From an uncultured Asticcacaulis sp. (GTDB lineage: Bacteria; Pseudomonadota; Alphaproteobacteria; Caulobacterales; Caulobacteraceae): a DNA stretch of 15,249 nucleotides. The notes beneath the pieces were generated by a model. It was not told the DNA's origin, did not search any database, and was given only the letters and a program-made list of their open reading frames with translations. Below are positions 14,940-15,249 of this stretch, piece by piece. The stretch is taken from positions 1-15,249 of the forward strand of contig CAMLPZ010000074.1 in the NCBI GenBank assembly GCA_946482045.1. The letters are read 5' to 3'. Every line of letters begins with the position of its first letter. Position 1 is the stretch's first letter. The position numbers and the translations under genes were made by a program.

Positions 14940-15249
14940 ATGCGTGTGGTGAAGACGTTCGAAGCCCTGGCCTCGGAACCGCGATTGAAGATTCTTGCCT
15001 ATCTGTCCAAGGCGTCGATGACGGCGGGCGAGATCGCCGAGCGCTTCGACATGACCAAGCCATCCTTGTCCAAGCATTTGAGTATTCTCGAAAATGCTGG
15101 GCTGATCAGCAGCGAGAAAAAGGGCAAGTTCATCCACTACAGCATCGTCGCCGACCACATCGCCAATACGCTGGACGGCTATCTGCAGGAGGTCTGTCCC
15201 GTGCGCGGACCGCTGCGCAAAGAGAGCGACAAAAAGCAGGTGCAAGCCG
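14940..15249 (+). CDS. ArsR-family transcriptional repressor, 3' end off the window
   Basis: The visible 103 codons from ATG 14940 give MRVVKTFEALASEPRLKILAYL, the usual N-terminus of ArsR/SmtB winged-helix regulators. The helix-turn-helix is TAGEIAERFDMTKPSLSKHL (28-47), followed by SILENAGLISSEKKGKFIHY (48-67) as wing. The ELCxCD metal-binding motif of arsenic sensors is not visible, and only one Cys (in EVCPVRG) is seen, so the signal is probably not arsenite. GGAAA about 5 nt before the ATG is a weak ribosome site. A promoter based on the TTGACT in the operator arm would place transcription at or after the ATG, so a leaderless message or a downstream GTG start (14946 or 14949) is possible. 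It probably represses itself and the desaturase. Confidence 0.85.
   Translation, partial: MRVVKTFEALASEPRLKILAYLSKASMTAGEIAERFDMTKPSLSKHLSILENAGLISSEKKGKFIHYSIVADHIANTLDGYLQEVCPVRGPLRKESDKKQVQA

Overview
The window is high-GC, gene-dense chromosome from an alphaproteobacterium. A TonB-dependent receptor, Rrf2/YezD next to sulfate-uptake genes, an entericidin pair and ATGA/CTAG gene overlaps would fit Caulobacterales (Asticcacaulis- or Caulobacter-like). That placement is inference from gene content, not a computed assignment.

Positions 1-7450 form a sulfur-acquisition block, all on the minus strand. In transcription order it holds cysT-cysW-cysA (sulfate ABC permeases and ATPase), a 502-bp gap, an Rrf2 regulator of the cysteine/sulfur type, a YezD-like (DUF2292) small protein, a TonB-dependent outer-membrane receptor, and a sulfate-binding protein that runs off the left edge. 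Together these cover outer membrane, periplasm, inner membrane and probable regulation for a sulfur compound. The cysT leader carries a long hairpin followed by a U-rich tract, overlapped by a small ORF coupled to cysT. The 502-bp gap has a near-consensus promoter for rrf2 with AATC/GATT repeats around it. It also has an isolated plus-strand intrinsic terminator that serves no visible gene, so an unannotated small RNA is possible.

Positions 7450-8636 hold one AT-rich orphan gene, a PD-(D/E)XK nuclease-like protein with a type I restriction HsdR N-terminal-like domain. It looks horizontally acquired and may be a defence gene. Positions 8637-11667 hold an FAD-dependent oxidoreductase (minus), a strong palindrome in the divergent spacer, two tandem entericidin-type lipoprotein genes with a terminator, a DUF1287 lipoprotein, and an unrecognised membrane protein in tandem with it.

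Positions 11626-15249 hold an adenine deaminase (minus), a fatty acid hydroxylase/sterol desaturase family protein (plus), a fatty acyl desaturase (minus, its stop codon overlapping that of the hydroxylase) and an ArsR-type repressor (plus, cut by the right edge). The spacer between desaturase and ArsR gene contains a 36-bp perfect inverted repeat and a second, related copy. This points to an ArsR-controlled membrane-lipid module. No rRNA, tRNA, CRISPR array, IS element or prophage was seen.
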